The notes: generated by a model not told the origin, from the letters alone. Shown: positions 22,684 through 35,764, numbered from the stretch's first letter. The stretch: DNA of 64,000 nucleotides from Heliocidaris erythrogramma (GCA_025617745.1 CM046858.1:40283850-40347849); one strand, 5' to 3'. Numbers and translations: made by a program.

Positions 22684-24750
22684 AACTAGAGTTTAATTCG
22701 TCATGACGAATTAGGTGATCTGTCTTTCACTTTGTACGATCATGATTGTAATCAGGATGATCATAATAATGGGGAAATGCTAAACTGAAGATAGGAAGTC
22801 AAGAATGCCATGAATGGAGATGCTTCTTGAGGACAGGAATGTAGCAAAATGTGTGAAACGGTCATTGTAAAAAGATTACGGTGATGATGATAATGGTGAT
22901 GATGATGAAGATGATAATATAATGATGATGGTTATAATGATTATGATGATATAATGATGGTGATGATAATGATGATTATTGATGATGTGATATTCATGAT
23001 GATTATGGTGTTGGTGATTTTGAAGATGATTGATGATATAATGATGATAATGATAATGATGATAATGATGGGGATAATGGTAATGATCATGACTGCAATG
23101 ACAGTGACCTTAACCATGCCAAATATGAACGAGAAATCACATTTCGTTATGAAGATACGACCATAAGTTGATTTGTAGAAAATGGCGTCTAGATGACGTC
23201 ACAATAAGATAATTAAGATAATTGACTAAGCCAATTTTGAGAAATTGTGATATCTAATAGGACTAATGATATTGTAGGATAGCTTTAATACACGTCAGTG
23301 AAACAGATTTTCCAGAGGGATATACATAAACCACTGCACAGCACTTTGCAATAGACATAACATGCAAAATAAGGCATTTTATTACTTGGTTTGTGATTGT
23401 TTATGTTATAATAGTCGTAGAGGATGGTAAAATGACAAGTAAAAAGAAGCAAAAAAAAAAAAAAAAAAAATCGGCCCCGGGGATCGAACCAGGTACCTTG
23501 ACCATGGTAGTCATGTGCTTTACCGATAGACCAAAATATTTCCCATAGAGATAACACGTAAACGAAAAACGTGATTCTCAAATCCCATTTGGTACTGAAA
23601 AATTGGGCATGATCCCGACATCTGATCAAAAATTGAAGGGCTTACTAATAAAAGCTTATAGTCTCAGCTACAACATATTAAAATCTGGAAGGAAATAGAC
23701 CAATAATAACTGAGATACTGCTCAGAGAACAATGTCATGTAGATTCATGATTCGAAAAAAAGTCATCTTCCATAGACATAACACGCAAATAGGGAATATT
23801 CTGACATGGCATCTTTAATTGAAAATTTCAATATGATGAGGTCATGAAAATGAAAAACCGTGGAACTGGTCTTGTAGAGAATTGTCTCAGCTATAACATA
23901 TCAAAATCTGGGCGAAAAACGACCAATAATTTCGAATCTAGATCCAAATTTGCATAAATGTGATAACGTCAAAACATGAAAAATGGAAATTTTGACTTCT
24001 GGCGCCATTTTGATGACGTCATAATGTTTATAAGGGTCAAATGATGCATGAAATGAAATTTATGATTTATACTCTACCTGATGATGAAAAAAAAATTGGG
24101 GGTCAACGGACTTTTTAAAGAGCTAGAGTGAATTTTGTAGAGGCATGTTTTTGCACGTTTTTACGTTATTTTCGCCATAGACGCGCGCACGGATTTTGAA
24201 CTTTGACTCGCCCGTACGACCTTATTATTGATTGAAATTGATTCCAAGTTGATGGAAATGATGAAGAAAAGTATCAGGATTGCAAATCAATCGAAAAAAC
24301 AGCGTTTTAACGTTATTTACGACTTACGCTTACGCATAACGCGCGCGCGGACGCGTACGCGCGGAAATTTTTGAAATGCTTAAAATGACCTGAAACGTAC
24401 TCCAATTGAGACCTTTCTTGATTTTGAGCATTTTTAAATTTTGACGCGCGCGTACGTGCGCGTCATGATGCGTGCGCGGATTTTGATGACATTTTATGTT
24501 GACCCTTGACCTGAAGTTTATGTGTATTGAATATTTTTGATTTTTGATGATCAGTTATGTTGATATGATTGATAATGTGATTTTACAAAATGGCGCCTGG
24601 ATGACGTCATGATAAACTGATGACCTTGAATGAGATGCCACATCTTAACATTAACATGTCTGATCAGTGACGAAAATTTGAAGAAAATTGAGAATGAACT
24701 TTTTGAGAAATCATGGTAACAAGAAAATGGGCGAAAAATAAAAATAAATA
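22684..24750 (+). repeat. 2.07-kb repeat unit, copy 1 of tandem pair
   Basis: Starts aactagagtttaattcg and matches 24751-26768 almost throughout at an offset of 2067 bp. Contents in order: a 20-bp perfect palindrome at 22694-22713, AGGTGATCTGTC at 22713, a GATGAT-rich tract (22880-23070), TGACGTCA at 23194, a tRNA-like segment at 23471-23540, TGACGTCA at 24014 and 24602, and CG-rich spots (gcgcgcgcggacgcg at about 24341). No real coding region: the 114-codon frame crossing the tRNA-like segment and its poly-T is low-complexity artefact. Confidence 0.9.
23471..23540 (-). repeat. tRNA-like segment in copy 1
   Basis: The minus strand has TGGTCTATCGGTAAAGC (A-box-like) and GGTTCGATCCC (B box), spaced as in a tRNA, with a TGAC/GTCA anticodon-like stem and a downstream T run that could stop pol III. 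The T-stem has a mismatch and no clear acceptor stem is present, so it is a tRNA-derived repeat rather than a tRNA gene. Confidence 0.6.
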
Positions 24751-26768
24751 AACTAGAGTTTAATTCGTCATGACGAATTAGGTGATCTGTCTTTCACTTT
24801 GTACGATCATGATTGTAATCAGGATGATCATAATAATGGGGAAATGCTAAACTGAAGATAGGAAGTCAAGAATGCCATGAATGGAGATGCTTCTTGAGGA
24901 CAAGAATGTAGCAAAATGTGTGAAACGGTCATTGTAAAAAGATTACGGTGATGATGATAATGGTGATGATGATGAAGATGATAATATAATGATGGTGATG
25001 ATAATGATATTCATGATGATTATGGTGTTGGTGATTTTGAAGATGATTGATGATATAATGATGATAATGATAATGATGATAATGATGGGGATAATGGTAA
25101 GGATCATGACTGCAATGACAGTGACGTTAACCATGCCAAATATGAACGAGAAATCACATTTCGTTATGAAGATACGACCATAAGTTGATTTGTAGAAAAT
25201 GGCGTCTAGATGACGTCACAATAAGATAATTAAGATAATTGACTAAGCCAATTTTGAGAAATTGTGATATCTAATAGGACTAATGATATTGTAGGATAGC
25301 TTTAATACACGTCAGTGAAACAGATTTTCCATAGGGATATACATAAACCACTGCACAGCACTTTGCAATAGACATAACATGCAAAATAAGGCATTTTATT
25401 ACTTGGTTTGTGATTGTTTATGTTATAATAGTCGTAGAGGATGGTAAAATGACAAGTAAAAAGAAGCAAAAAAAAAAAAAAAAAAAATCGGCCCCGGGGA
25501 TCGAACCAGGTACCTTGACCATGGTAGTCATGTGCTTTACCGATAGACCAAAATATTTCCCATAGAGATAACACGTAAACGAAAAACGTGATTCTCAAAT
25601 CCCATTTGGTACTGAAAAATTGGGCATGATCCCGACATCTGATCAAAAATTGGAGGGCTTACTAATAAAAGCTTATAGTCTCAGCTACAACATATTAAAA
25701 TCTGGAAGGAAATAGACCAAAAATAACTGAGATACTGCTCAGAGAACGATGTCATGTAGATTCATGATTCGAAAAAAAATCATCTTCCATAGACATAACA
25801 CGCAAATAGGGAAAAATTTGACATGTCGTCTTTAATTGAAGATTTCAGTGTGATGACGTCATCAAAATGAATAATGGTGGCAAGATGTCTCGTAGAGAAT
25901 TGTTGCAGCTATAACATATCAAAATTTGGGAGAAAAACGACCAATAATTACGAATCTAGAGCCAAATTTGCATAAATGTGATGACGTCAAAACATGAAAA
26001 ATGGAAATTTTGACTTCTGGTGCCATTTTGATGACGTCATAATGTTTATATGGATGAAATGATACATGAAATGAAATCTATGATTCATACCCTACCTGAT
26101 GATGACAAAAAAATTGGGGGTCAACGGACTATCTAACGAGCTACAATGAATTTTGTAGAGGCATGTTTTTGCACGTTTTTACGTTATTTTCGCCATAGAC
26201 GCGCGCACGGATTTCGAACTTTGACGCGCCCGTACGACCTTATTATTGATTGAAATTGATTCAAATTGATGGAAATGATGAAGAAAAGTGTCAGGATTGC
26301 AAATCAATAAAAAAAACAGCGTTCTAACGTTATTTACGATTTGTGCGCGCGTAAAACGCGCGCGCGGACGCTTACGCACGGACATTTTTGAAATGCTCAA
26401 ACTGACCTGAAACGTGTGCAGACTTGATCCTACGTGATTTTGAGCATTTTAAAATTTTGACGCGCGCGTACGCGTACGTCCTGACCTCTAGATGACCTGT
26501 GAGGACATGACCTGATGACCCGTCATATGAAGTTTATGTGATGTAAATATAGTTGATTTTTGATGATCGATTATGAAGATATAATCGATCTTGTAAATTT
26601 ACAAAATGGCGTCTTGATGACGTCATGATAACCTGATGACCTTGAATAAGATGCCACATCTTGACATTAACAAGTCTGATAAGTGACGAAAATTTGAAGA
26701 AAATTGAGAATGAACTTTTTGAGGAATCATGGTAACAAGAAAAGGGGCGAAAAATAAAAATAAATAAA
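24751..26768 (+). repeat. 2.02-kb repeat unit, copy 2 of tandem pair
   Basis: Direct duplicate of 22684-24750, shorter mainly through a deletion in the GATGAT tract. It carries TGACGTCA at 25211, 25854, 25982, 26032 and 26618, two more than copy 1. Divergence rises in the last kilobase, while the first 1.1 kb is nearly identical, suggesting patchy conversion or a recent partial exchange. Confidence 0.9.
25488..25557 (-). repeat. tRNA-like segment in copy 2
   Basis: Duplicate of the segment at 23471-23540 with the same A-box-like and B-box sequences and adjoining poly-T. It belongs to the duplicated unit. Confidence 0.6.
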
Positions 26769-26780
26769 GAATAAATAAAT

Positions 26781-26908
26781 AAAGAAGAAAAATCTTGACG
26801 AAATTAAGAGGTGATCTGTCGATGTACGACAGATCACCTAATAATAATAAAGAAGAAAAATCTTGACGAAATTAAGAGGTGATCTGTCGATGTACGACAG
26901 ATCACCTA
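26781..26908 (+). repeat. Two 68-bp hairpin-bearing units
   Basis: Units start at 26781 and 26849 (aaagaagaaaaatcttgacg). Each ends in a hairpin: AGGTGATCTGTCG, a five-base loop (atgta), then CGACAGATCACCT. The arm AGGTGATCTGTC is the same as at 22713, so these hairpins look like the inverted right terminus of the element that makes up the 2-kb repeat. Confidence 0.85.
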
Positions 26909-28059
26909 ACAAGAGGAAGGAAGGAAATACTTAGATAATATTATAAAGATGTAGCACAGGGCATGTGCTGGGATTTTTTTTCAAGCCCATGCTTTGCACG
27001 ATTATGTTAATCAGGGTATATTTACAAGCGACTCCCTTGGGGACTAGATTCTTACAAGCTATGTGTACTATATCTACATGTATAAAGTACGAACATATGA
27101 TTCATATGTTAGGTGTTTCTAATCGGTTAATACATTTTCACTACCCAGCATTTTACAAAGATTACTGTTAATTTTAAGCCTTTAGTATTCTCTCTTCAAT
27201 ACTCGTAGGGATTTATTACTCTAAATTTATTTTTTATTTCTTATTGATTATACAACCAGCAAAAAAAAAATGAAAGTGGAGACTCTTTATTTTAGTTGAA
27301 GAAAAAATAATACTGTATCAGAAGATCTGATTAAGAAAATTTGCAAAAATAAAGCAAGGAGGATCTGAATGAACATGTGCAGTTCTAAGACATTCATGAA
27401 TTTCTTGTTGAAAAATGAAAACAAAGAATGAGAAACAATTAGGGTGTTTGTGCTCTGGAAGTCAACTGTAGTCTCGTGACTGCATTTTTTTCATTGTTTC
27501 AATTAGACTCCACAAGATGGAAATGCTTATCAACATTTGAATGGCCAGATGCCCAATTTTTTCGATTTTCTTTCAGAGACTTATTTATCGTTAAATGACT
27601 ATGCTCACTCATCACTCATGCACGAATGGTATATGATTCCAATTCCATATTATCTTAAAAAGGATTAATTTATGTTTATTAAGGTATATGAAAGATAAGT
27701 TTATATTACATGTTTATTTGAAAAATCTTAACTATAGATAATGCCCACTTTCTTTTTCGCTGAGTGTATTTCATTTACCAACTTCTTGACCTACTATCTA
27801 TATTCATACAATTTGAAGTAAATATAAAACGACAGGGGAGCAGACTGTGAAACTACGTAGATGTAGGTCACCTTGAACTTGGCATTTTGATTGTACACGT
27901 GCGGTCAACTGTTCAAAGGTGATAAAAAGCCTCGGTCACTTCATGGACCTACCACTTCTTCCTCAGCTCGAGTTCGCACTTAAAAAATACTATTGCCTGA
28001 TACTGGACTGTATCCAATCAATATAGGCCAATTTTTGTAATGTTTTCAAATTTATACGT
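26909..28059. other. Non-coding intronic stretch
   Basis: AT-rich, nothing recognised. Confidence 0.45.
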
Positions 28060-28270
28060 TTGCGTAGTGACAAACTATTACATTCAACTGTAAAAACATA
28101 TTCTTTTTCAATAGTCAGAAGTTGAATTGCATGTATTAGACGGTGTTAGGTTGGGGACAAACATTTTGACTTGCCCAACCTAGGAACACTTAATGTATGC
28201 AATCTGCATTCTGACTATTGAAATACAATGACTTGTAACAGGTGGATGTAATAGTTCGTTACTTGGAGTT
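28060..28270. mobile_element. Small foldback element
   Basis: The left part (tagtgacaaactattaca, then 'ttcaatagtcagaa') faces its inverse on the right ('ttctgactattgaa', then 'tgtaatagttcgttac'). The arms are imperfect, around 80-90 bp. Non-coding, MITE-like. Confidence 0.6.
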
Positions 28271-28801
28271 TGACAAAGAGGTAAGCATTAAATTTGAAAT
28301 GCATCACGAAAATGGGCTATTCCATGATAAACATCTGTACTACGTTACGTAAAACTGGAGTGCGTTTATGTTCATTGAATTTTTGGACATCCGTAACTTT
28401 TATAGTGCAGATTTATGGGCACTTCCGAGGTCTTTTGTCTTATACGTTACCAACAACATCACAATTATCAGTATACCCGATGATTTTATCAAGTTGATAG
28501 CCGAATTAGACCAAATAAAGAAGAAGATATCACAGGCAGTGTTAGTTTTTGTTTAGTTTTCTTGGTAACGTATGAAATAGAGCGCTTCTGTAATGTATAC
28601 AAATTTATGCACATATATTCTCTGAGCAGCTAGTGACGAGCTATTCCATGAACATGCTTTTTATAAATGAGCCTCAATGCTTGGAATCCAGTTTGCATAC
28701 ATTATTTGTTGCTATGCCCGGCAAGCTTTCAGGTTGTCAAGAACAACGGCCAAATACATCTACCTGGACTTGCCCAACTCCTTATTTCCTTTCGAACGAT
28801 C
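28271..28801. other. Non-coding intronic stretch
   Basis: Two overlapping 60-odd-codon frames occur but show no family resemblance. Confidence 0.4.
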
Positions 28802-29537
28802 TAAACACAACACAAAAAGTAAGTTCCCCCTAAATCAAAATGGCATAACTTTTTAACGAAAAGGTTTCGAACAAAATAACTTGCTCAGAGTGTAAGTTCT
28901 GTGTGAAAATGAAATTGATCCGTCTAGTCATGCATGAGTGAGCACACATTCGAGGCAAAATTGTCACTTTTCAAAAGTCACAAGAGCCATTTTGGGGGGT
29001 CATTTTGGCGAATTCTGTTTTTGGTTTTTGTTCAAGTGCTGTAGTTGTTTATCATCCATCATTTGACCCCTTCGCACCTATCCTGACACTTTTCGTGTTT
29101 TTTCACGGTTTGGTGAGCACACTTTTAGTGGAAAGTAGCGATGTTCAACCCTCTTAACTTAGAAATGGCAAAATCCATTCGGATTATTGAAAAAATTAAC
29201 ATCAGATATTGCTACCAAAATGAGTTGTCAATTGTGTAAACACAAGAGGTAATTTTCTGGCTGGTTGAGTGAGCACACTTTAAAATAAAGAAAGAAATGC
29301 TAAAATTCACTGTTAATAATATGGCATAAAATATGACTCCTGTGACTTTGAAAAGTGACAATTTTCCCTTTAATGTGTGCTCACTCATGCATGACTTGAC
29401 ATTTCATTTTCATTTTCACACAGAAGTTAGTCAATAAGTGTAGGAACACTCCTGCCAAGTTATTTTGCTTAAAACCTTTTCGTTAAAATGTTACGCCATT
29501 TTGCTTTAGGGGGAACTTACTTTTTGTGTTGTGTTTA
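28802..29537. mobile_element. Foldback MITE, 736 bp, TA-flanked
   Basis: The terminal inverted repeat begins AACACAACACAAAAAGTAAG and pairs for about 190 bp, including 'gtgagcacaca' and 'catgcatgagtgagcac' against their inverses. TA flanks both ends, consistent with a TA target duplication of Tc1/mariner type. Further GTGAGCACAC motifs lie inside. No coding capacity. Confidence 0.8.
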
Positions 29538-30855
29538 CATTTGCGTTGTTACATTGTTTTGTCATATCTTCTTCGTATTGTCACCTCGTGGTACGAATAG
29601 TGCCAGTAACATGACTATTTGGCGTTCGTCTCGATCTGCAGAAGCGGAGCCATAACAACATTTCGAAATTGTAGCGCCTCCTCAAATCCATATGATCTCC
29701 ACGATTTACAAGGAAGGTTGATCAGAACAAGAAAGAATTAGCTAAAAAGAATCGAAAAGTTTCAGGACGTCCTAACTGTTTTCTCTACTATAATGGTTTA
29801 ATTTTAAAAAATATTGCCACTTTGGGTGTGACCGGTGACAGAGGCGTGTGTGACGAATGCAACATATTATATTTACAATAGTTTGTAAATATCTTACTTT
29901 TAATAATTGGGTCACTGCATGTGAGAATCTTTCATTGTGAAAATTTAGAGAATAAACAGTTAAAAAACGCTCCACACGTACAACGCGCACTGTCCGCATT
30001 AGGTGAATACCAGACTGATTTTGAAAAATCTATAACAAGGCGTACATGAATGTTTTCTTCTGAGTTATATTTGTCCCATTACTATTACCCTATGACGCTA
30101 AGTCGTTCCACTCTGCAAGAATTGTACGATACCTGATTGAAAGTAAAAGGTATTACTAGTGAAGACAAAAACGTAAAAATACGTAGTCCTGGATGGATGT
30201 TGATGGATTCTAATAACTGTAAGCCAAAAACAAAACAAAAACAAAAACAAGACAAACAGACACACAAACCGCATAATAATGCAATGTCCTATCAATTCAC
30301 GGGAAAAAACAAGCCCACATAAAATAAGTGTTGATAAATGTGTGAATAAGTCGATGGTTGGATTCACTTCTTGCGTTCCGTTATCAACACTAAGAATGAA
30401 ACTAATTAAGAAATCTGTAAACTTTCTTTCTGACGTCATTGGTGAAAATTTGATTTTAGACAAGGTATATTTATGGCGAGGCAACATAAAAGAACCCTTA
30501 CAATCATTAATTTGTAGAAACACTTGGAATGCTTTTCATTTTTATACAAATATATGAAACGGAACTTTCCCATTTTCATTGCTGTTCGTTTATAATTAGT
30601 TGTAAATTTTATACGGACGTACATGATGTAAGAAGACTCCTCAATCAAGCTTAAAGAATATAGTCGTTCTTATAATTGTTAAATTTGTTTTTTGTGAAGA
30701 AAATCACTGCTCTTCAATGAAAGAGTGTTTTGAGATGATAAAAATGGAGGAAACATGTGACCAAACATGTGTTGCAAAAAGCGTATAAAAATAATGTTTG
30801 ATGATCAATCTGGTAACATGGGTTCAGCGATGCCTGTGTTGATGGTATAATATAT

Positions 30856-30886
<31 letters not shown>

Positions 30887-30919
30887 CATACTCAGAATAT
30901 TGGATTACCCGGTACTCCC
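29538..30919. other. Non-coding intronic stretch with a (TA)n tract
   Basis: An AAAAC/CAAAA-rich run lies at 30228-30255 and (TA)n at about 30849-30888. Overlapping frames at 30085-30523 have no recognisable domain. Confidence 0.45.
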
Positions 30920-31299
30920 TTAAAGGTAAAATTGAGTTCTGGTCATGAGATTGAATTGTCAAATAAACCGTCTCAAAGCAATTGAAAAAGGTTGATTATA
31001 TAGCACATAATAATTGGTGTCTGCTGTAATGTTTTGGAATCATTAAAATGATAAGAAATTGACTCCATCCTGCTGATATTCACATGCACTGCACACAGAA
31101 ATGTTTATATTGGACTACACACAAATGTTCGGCCCGAACATTTCAGCTGTTTCTTGTTATATTTTGAATGTTAGGGCACTTGAAGAGCAATCCTTTTTCA
31201 GGGGACATTTGTACTATGACAATCTTCGAAACTAACATAAAAAGAATGAGAATGCTCACAAATTATGTTTGACCTTTCCCAGAACTCAACCTTCCCTGT
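30920..31299. mobile_element. MITE family 3, copy A
   Basis: Ends read like TTAAAGGTAAAATTGAGTTC and, inverted, CCAGAACTCAACCTTC. Interior landmarks are 'atagcacata', 'attggtgt', 'tttggaatcat' and 'ggactacacaca', shared with 37342-37713 (inverted), 37872-38194 and 38965-39278. Confidence 0.75.
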
Positions 31300-31837
31300 A
31301 AGTTTTCTCTTCTTTTACTTTTTTTTGGCCTTGAACGTTTAATGATAATTACACTACACACATTTGCCACAAAAAGGCAAGGACATATACAATGTGCCTT
31401 TGCAGATTGTAAGATAATTGAATCGAACTTTTTTAAATGTATACAAGAGTTTTTCGCGTTTGGCTTTGGCGATCAAGTATCATTGTCATTCGTTCAAAAA
31501 CACTTAAACGCAAATCCAGATCACGAAATCAAGGTGAAACTCATTCACTCGAAATGAAAATGTTGAGAAAGCATGCCGTTGTCCGGAGTAAATGTAAAAA
31601 TATAAAATGCAGGCGATTCACCATGTTCACGTTGTGAGAAATTCGGATTGAAAAGCCCGCCAAAAGATCGAGCAAACGCGTACGGGTATTCAGTGGCCAT
31701 GCTGACAAAGCTTGACCGCATGTTTTCAGCACCAGTTTACCCCGTGTTTGGAATCAGGCCAAATGGTTTAAAAGGAGGAAACCATATCTTATCCAGCGCT
31801 TTCATGCTTTATATGTCAAGGAATTGCACATTATTTT
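31300..31837. other. Non-coding intronic stretch
   Basis: The part at about 31550-31780 is slightly less AT-rich, but no coding frame or RNA is supported. Confidence 0.4.
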
Positions 31838-32289
31838 GAAAAGGAAAGTCCACCCTGGTATTTATTTGATTTGAATAAAAGTAGAAAAATGAGAGAAACA
31901 GATTAGTAAAAATTTGAGGAAAATCCGATGAGAAATAAGAAAGTTATGAGCTTTTGGAGTTGTCATCAATCAAACACAATGAAGGAGTAAATTTGTTTCA
32001 TACAGGTTTTATGTAAAAACATGAGCAATGATTATATATCTAAAGTGCATGTATGTTGAAAATTTTCTTTTGAGAAAATAGAATTTAATCATTTTTTTTG
32101 TAAACGGCAAATAGGAGAGGAGATCGCAAGATACGTCACGGAGTTGCCAATTTGTGTTTGATTGATTACAAGTTATGCATAACTTTACTATTTCCTATGT
32201 ATTTTGTTCAATTCTTCACTGATTTGTTTCTTCAATTTTCTGCTTCTTTTAAAACCAGCTTGTTATCAGTGTGGAATTTACTTTTAAGT
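31838..32289. mobile_element. Palindromic MITE, family 1, copy B
   Basis: Starts gaaaaggaaagtccaccctgg and ends gtgtggaatttacttttaag, with internal 'gatacgtcacggagttgcc' and 'aatttgtgtttgattgatta'. Most of the left-arm 'ctcctctcccatttg' block is deleted compared with copy D. Confidence 0.8.
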
Positions 32290-32426
32290 GATTTTGATAG
32301 ACGTTTATTTTGCTTTGTGATTTTTTTTTTATATATATATACGTCGCGGACGCTGGACGTATATAGCGCTAAATAAATCCAGAATATAAATGATTTGCAA
32401 GGACCAAAATATTTGTCTCTAGATCT
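32290..32426. other. Short spacer with (TA)n
   Basis: An (AT)n run at about 32328-32342 lies between two family-1 MITEs. Confidence 0.5.
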
Positions 32427-32938
32427 TAAAGGGAAAGTGCACCTTGATATCAAGTTTGTTGTAAATGAGGCAGAAAAATGGATCAATGAATATTTGAGCA
32501 ATATCCGATAAGTAATAAGAAAGTCATCAATTTTTGAAGTTGTAATCGATCAGACACAAATTGGCAACTCTGTGACGTATCTTGCGACCGCCTCTCACAT
32601 TTGCCCCCAATAAATCATTATTATCCATTTTCTTTAGAAAGAAAATTTAATCATACATACACCTTAGATATATTCATTGCTCATATGTTTTTACACAAAA
32701 CCTGTATGAAACAAGTTTAGTGCTTCATGAAAAAGTAAGAATATGAAATTTATCAGATTTTCTGTACTGAGCATTTGTGAGAAGAGCTTGTAAGGTACGT
32801 CACGGAGTTTCCAAGTTGTGTTCGACTGATTACAACTTCGAAATTCATAACTGTCTTATTTCATATGGGATATGTTTCTCTCATTTGTCTTCCTTTATTC
32901 AAATCAACTGAATATCAGCGTGGACTTTCCCTTTAAGT
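32427..32938. mobile_element. Palindromic MITE, family 1, copy C
   Basis: The termini TTAAAGGGAAAGTGCACC and TGGACTTTCCCTTTAA are inverse copies. Internal 'attggcaactctgtgacgta' faces 'tacgtcacggagtttccaa'. Full-length, about 512 bp, arms recognisable across nearly the whole element. Confidence 0.85.
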
Positions 32939-33030
32939 TTTAAAAAAGTAGAGAAATGTAAGCTGTTGTTGTTCTGGTGCTGAATTTGCGCTTTGCTTCG
33001 TTTCAATATAGCCCTACATGTCTTAAAATA

Positions 33031-33330
33031 GCATTAAACAGGCAAAATTTGAACAGCGCCACCTTACAACAACTGCTAAATTGAGATTATAATTTGAAAA
33101 TGAATGGCATTTTATTTTGAATTTTGACTAACATCTGTTTGGAAAATAGGCACATTTTATATTTCAAACTATTATTTTTGACGTTGCACATGTGGAAAAT
33201 TGCCTACAGATACATTCTAAGCTTCTACAAAGTAGAATAGGGCATGATGGGGAAATTAGAGGCACAGACACTTTTCAAATCCTGTTGAAAGATGGCGCCA
33301 TTAGGAGCTTCAATTTACTGTCACTTTAAG
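33031..33330. mobile_element. MITE family 2, copy A
   Basis: About 300 bp from 'gcgccaccttac' to 'gcgccattaggagcttca' and 'ttactgtcactttaa'. Shared with 42775-43064 (same orientation) and 43354-43661 (inverted). Each end carries a GCGCCA motif (cagcgccacc / gatggcgccatt). Non-coding. Confidence 0.85.
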
Positions 33331-34372
33331 TTGAAAGCAAACTCGAGTTGCTGGCTTGTACTTTTTTGCTGTGGTCGCACGAATTTACTCTTTTAGATTT
33401 TAGGTTTTTGCAAAAAAAATATTGCTAAAACCAAGGAGACAGATATTCAAAATTGAATAGATTCACTTCGATATGCAACAGGCGTGGCAATGTATTACTT
33501 TTTTGAAAAGATTTGTATAGATAAGATATGAATTTATATTCTTTTTTTTTTCTTTTTAGGCAACATTTATATGACTTTACTCGAAAAAAATAATAATATG
33601 AGCATTCGCCAACTGCGAAGGTCGTTAAGTAAATGAAGCGATGTAGACTTGACGTATTCCTTTTCTGGAAGATGTGTCGCTTTGAATTCCCCAACAACTT
33701 TTCATTACACATAGAGTATTGCTTCAGAAATGGAAATACTGTAATCAAGAAAGTTTATCCGGCTCTGATTTACAGCTTACAAGTTATGAATATTGAGGAA
33801 GAGAGGACTAACACGATTTATATTTCTGCAGTTTTGTGAGGCATTTCCGTGATTAAATCTGCTTAGAGTTTAATTAAAACAAGGCGATCGATTACACTTT
33901 CATCCTTTCTTAACTATTCACCTTGTCTAAAGGTAATCGGTTAGATGAGTAATCATGGCAATCGAGTTCATTTGACAAGATATGTATTCGTTAAATTGTT
34001 AATTTGAGTGATTTCTTCAGACGGGCCATCTAAAGAAATTAATTTCTCCACGGAAAGTGAGGTTATAGATATCAAATAAGACAAACATTTGTATTTATGC
34101 GTGTGGGTGTGTGTGTGGGGTGTGTGTGTGTGTGTGTAATATGGTTTTTACAGTCACGAATCGCTGAAATAATAATGATAATGATAATAATACTAATAAC
34201 AGGGATAATAATGAATTTTTAAGACTCCATAGCTTAGGCAACAATATAATTTCTCTAAAATTTGATGTAGGCCTAGATTATTTAGCATGATTGGCATACG
34301 ATGCGTTCATCCAGTCAGGCAATTCTAGTATAATATAAGGAGGACGATTTCATGCGGAAATTAAACATGTGT
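33331..34372. other. Non-coding intronic stretch with TG microsatellite
   Basis: A (TG)n-rich tract lies at about 34099-34138 and short AAT-type repeats at about 34170-34212. No gene recognised. Confidence 0.5.
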
Positions 34373-34917
34373 TTTAAAGAGAAAGTCCACCCAGATATTT
34401 ATTTGATTTGAATACAAGCAGAAAATGAGGCAAAAAGCTAAGTTAATGTTTAAGCAAAATCCGAATAAGAAAGTTATGAATTTTTGAAGTTATACTCAAT
34501 GAAACACAAATTGTGAAACACAACTCCGTGGCTTGTCTTGCGAGGTCCTTTTCCATTTGCTGTGTACAGAAAATTTCATAATTTTTTAATTTTTTAAGTT
34601 TTTGATGAAGGAATAGATTTGTTTCATACAGGTTTTGTCTGAAGACATATAAGCAATTGTTATATGTACGGTGCATGTATGATTTAATATTTTCTTTAGA
34701 GAAAATGGAAATTAATTATCTTTTTATACAGGACAAATGGGAGAGAAGCTCGCAGGATACGTCACGGGGTTGCCAGTTTGTGTTTGATTGATTACAACTT
34801 CAAAAATTCCTAACTTTCTTATTTCTTATCGTATTTTGCTCACACCTTCACCGATCTGTTTCTTGAATCTTTTTGTGTCTTGTAACCAACTTGTAGTCAG
34901 GGTAGACTTCCCCTTAA
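34373..34917. mobile_element. Palindromic MITE, family 1, copy D
   Basis: Runs from TTAAAGAGAAAGTCCACCC to GGGTAGACTTCCCCTTAA, with internal 'caaatgggagagaagctcgc' and 'gatacgtcacggggttgcc'. Full-length. Confidence 0.85.
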
Positions 34918-35764
34918 ATTTGTTAAGGTGTTAGAGATTCTAGAATCAACTTTTTAAAAGTTTTTATAAAAGATGAACAAATTTCATGGTAGGAATCTAG
35001 CACTAACCCAATTAAATGGATCTTAAAGTTTAATATCCCCCTTTCCAGTACCGACTGAGTCATTCTTTTCGTTTATATGTCTTTTGTACCTCGTGGGCAT
35101 TTTTATGTTCATTTTTATTTTAGGCTCATTGTTAAAAGCGCCAGGAAATATGGTTAAGACGGCGTCATGAATAGTTGAATATGATGACCGCATTATCTGA
35201 TAACCTAGATACTAAAGCCTAATTATCATACGGAAAATCGATGGTCCTTCTCATAAAATTGGCTATTTTGAAAGATGGAATATTTCAACGATTAATCGCT
35301 TGTTTCTTGCGAGCCTAAACGGATTCACATTGATTTTGTCTTCTTTTTTCTGCTTGAGTGATTGATCTTCTTTATGGATTAAGTGTCATGTTTTTCACAA
35401 ATTTCTTTGAATTTATGTAAGAGATGATTACAATTTTGAGAAACTGATCGACTGCCATGGGAAAAGTAGGCGTAATTTCAAATTGCTTTTGAAAGGTAAA
35501 TCAACGTATACCTGAATCATATTTTTGTGCAAGCTAAAGTCTTTAACACTATAAGAACAGAACACAGTCTTTCTAAAAAGTAAATTTGCTGAAGTGTTAG
35601 AAATTAAGAGGAAAGACAAATATGCAAAATTTAGTGAAACAATCAGTTACCAATATTCTTTGGATAGTTTAGTCTTGGTTTGGTTTGGTTTGCGATGAAA
35701 ATTAAAAAATTTATGTTGGTTTTGTATTACAAAAACACTAAAGTTCGTAGTGATATAATTTGTG
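34918..35764. other. Non-coding intronic stretch
   Basis: No gene or repeat pair recognised. Confidence 0.4.

Noticed and set aside
23285-23629. 114-codon minus-strand frame, repeated at 25302-25646
   Set aside because: It crosses a poly-T tract and the tRNA-like segment. Its duplication is explained by the 2-kb tandem repeat, and it has no domain features.
30098-30523. 141-codon minus-strand frame
   Set aside because: It crosses a CAAAA-rich low-complexity run that generates the Phe/Cys-rich segment. No motif or splice support.
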